The position numbers were made by a program, and so were the translations under genes. From an uncultured Oscillospiraceae bacterium (lineage in GTDB: Bacteria; Bacillota; Clostridia; Oscillospirales; Ruminococcaceae): a stretch of DNA of 5,251 nucleotides. The notes below the pieces were generated by a model that searched no databases, had not been told where the DNA came from, and saw only the letters and a list, made by a program, of their open reading frames with translations. The stretch spans positions 1 to 5,251 of the forward strand of contig USBC01000130.1 of NCBI GenBank assembly GCA_900552845.1, in the 5' to 3' direction. Shown here piece after piece: positions 4,572-5,251 of the stretch; within the stretch, counting starts at the first letter, position 1; each line of letters begins with the position of its first letter.

Positions 4572-5110
4572 TTTGCCTTCACCTCCCATGTCTTCAGCAG
4601 GATACCGGCGATGCCCGCCGCAACGATGTAGAGTATGGGGCTGACCGGGGTAAACACCGCACCGCCGAATACCGCCGCAAAAATAATGACGGCTTTCCAA
4701 TCCACGATAGCACTTTTCGCCAGCTTAATAACCGAGTTGATCATCAGCACGGCGACACCCACACGGATCCCCGCAAAGGCATTTTTGACTGCGGGTAGCT
4801 CGGAAACATTGCCCAGCACGGCAGCAATGGCAATAATAATAACCAGCGAGGGGAACACCAGCCCCAGCGTAGCAATCACGCCGCCCAGTATGCCTGCAAT
4901 TTTATACCCGATAAAGGTGGAAACATTGACAGCAATGGCGCCGGGAGTACATTGCGCCAATGCATAGTAGTCCATCATTTCCTGCTCGGTTGCCCAGCCG
5001 TGGCGCTCCACCAGTTCGCTTTGCATCATGGGCAGCATGGCATACCCGCCGCCAATGGTAAACAGCCCGATGCGGGCAAAGGTAATAAAAAGCTGCCAGT
5101 ATTTTTTCAT
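4568..5110 (-). CDS. CHR-family transporter, first short subunit
   Basis: This is a 180-residue membrane protein and the first gene of the two-gene CHR operon. It begins KKYWQLFITFARIGLFTIGGGYAMLP, with the family GGG motif at 20-22. QCTPGAIAVN (53-62) and STFIGYK (64-70) follow, then LVFPSLVIIIAIAAVL. About 5-6 hydrophobic segments are visible. It aligns with its partner over these motifs but is clearly diverged from it, as expected for two halves of antiparallel topology. The start ATG has AAGGAGGA with the GGAGG core 8 nt upstream. Its TGA overlaps the ATG of the second gene. No good sigma-A promoter was found in 5124-5170; the best -35, TTGCAA (5163-5158), has a poor -10. Chromate specificity is inherited from family naming and untested. 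Confidence 0.9.
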   Translation of the reverse strand: MKKYWQLFITFARIGLFTIGGGYAMLPMMQSELVERHGWATEQEMMDYYALAQCTPGAIAVNVSTFIGYKIAGILGGVIATLGLVFPSLVIIIAIAAVLGNVSELPAVKNAFAGIRVGVAVLMINSVIKLAKSAIVDWKAVIIFAAVFGGAVFTPVSPILYIVAAGIAGILLKTWEVKAK

Positions 5111-5170
5111 GGGCAGTTCCTCCTTGCTTATTGGTCAAATTGGGAAATGAATGGTGTTTGCAATCTTTCA

Positions 5171-5208
5171 CCACAGTCCCCCTCCTCAGAGGAGGGGACA
5201 GGGGTGGT
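5171..5208. repeat. Dyad-rich intergenic element upstream of the CHR operon
   Basis: CCTCCT (5181-5186) pairs with AGGAGG (5190-5195). The stem extends through C-G pairs, a bulged C and GT with AC, and flanking CCAC (5171-5174) has a GTGG counterpart at 5204-5207. The core is C-rich then G-rich, with no T-tract on either strand. Similar CCCCTCC/GGAGGGG intergenic palindromes are common in gut Firmicutes as I recall, so this may be one copy of a dispersed repeat. Confidence 0.5.
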
Positions 5209-5212
5209 GGTT

Positions 5213-5241
5213 CGCCATTCCGCGCTCCAGCGCGGCAGGCG
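5213..5241. repeat. Second hairpin upstream of the CHR operon
   Basis: CCGCGCT (5220-5226) pairs with AGCGCGG (5229-5235), and the outer CGCC (5213-5216) pairs with GGCG (5238-5241) across a small internal loop. It follows the 5171-5208 dyad immediately and may belong to the same element. No T-run follows on the plus strand. The window ends 10 nt later, so the rest cannot be judged. Confidence 0.45.
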
Positions 5242-5251
5242 ATAAAAATGC

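Noticed and set aside
3720..4631. 303-codon plus-strand open frame across spoIIID and the CHR gene
   Set aside because: It runs through two recognised genes and a strong terminator and has no recognisable domain.
4572..4700. 43-residue extension of the second CHR subunit
   Set aside because: It overlaps the end of the first CHR gene in another frame, is not CHR-like, and the ATGA overlap with GGAGG marks 4571 as the start.
1..5251. CRISPR array, transposon ends, tRNA or rRNA genes
   Set aside because: No regularly spaced direct repeats, transposase-like protein, cloverleaf or rRNA core sequence was seen on either strand.

Overview
The window reads as chromosomal DNA of a spore-forming, fairly GC-rich member of the Clostridia, probably an Oscillospirales-type gut anaerobe. 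The reasons are a clear SpoIIID, a SigH-like sigma factor, a clostridial two-module zinc-ribbon protein, strong Firmicutes-type AGGAGG ribosome-binding sites and several intrinsic terminators. The genus assignment is inference. No transposase, integrase, CRISPR array, tRNA or rRNA was seen.

Layout. Positions 1-110 are a cluster of GC hairpins, and 111-339 holds no supportable gene. A near-consensus sigma-A promoter (340-368) drives a SigH-like sigma factor, which I start at 416 rather than at the upstream ATG at 374. A zinc-ribbon protein follows (1078-1356) and ends in a strong terminator. A small XRE-family repressor (minus strand, stop at 1495) is divergent from a 45-residue protein (1789-1926). 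Between them lies a palindromic operator sitting in the spacer of the small gene's promoter, so this looks like a minimal self-contained regulatory switch. A perfect 22-bp palindrome (1931-1952) ends the MATE-family exporter gene (minus, 1959-3329), which carries an internal run of nine G and has its own sigma-A promoter at 3399-3427.

A very GC-rich stretch with inverted repeats (about 3420-3592) separates the exporter from spoIIID (plus, 3671-3937). spoIIID has a GTG start and a candidate sigma-E-type promoter. A bidirectional terminator (3941-3978) is shared with a convergent two-gene operon (minus, 5110 to 3996). That operon encodes the two short halves of a CHR-family (chromate transporter family) permease, joined by an ATGA overlap. 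The right end holds dyad-rich intergenic DNA (5171-5241) that resembles a dispersed palindromic repeat.

How the genes work together. SpoIIID is the mother-cell regulator acting in the sigma-E stage of sporulation, and the SigH-like factor belongs to the family that opens sporulation and post-exponential programmes. They are 2.7 kb apart with unrelated genes between them, so a functional link is not shown. The other units appear independent, each with its own promoter or terminator. The least explained parts are the XRE/small-protein pair with its three-half-site operator, the divergent SigH-like factor, and the G9 tract inside the exporter. I found no clear evidence of a wholly new multi-gene system.
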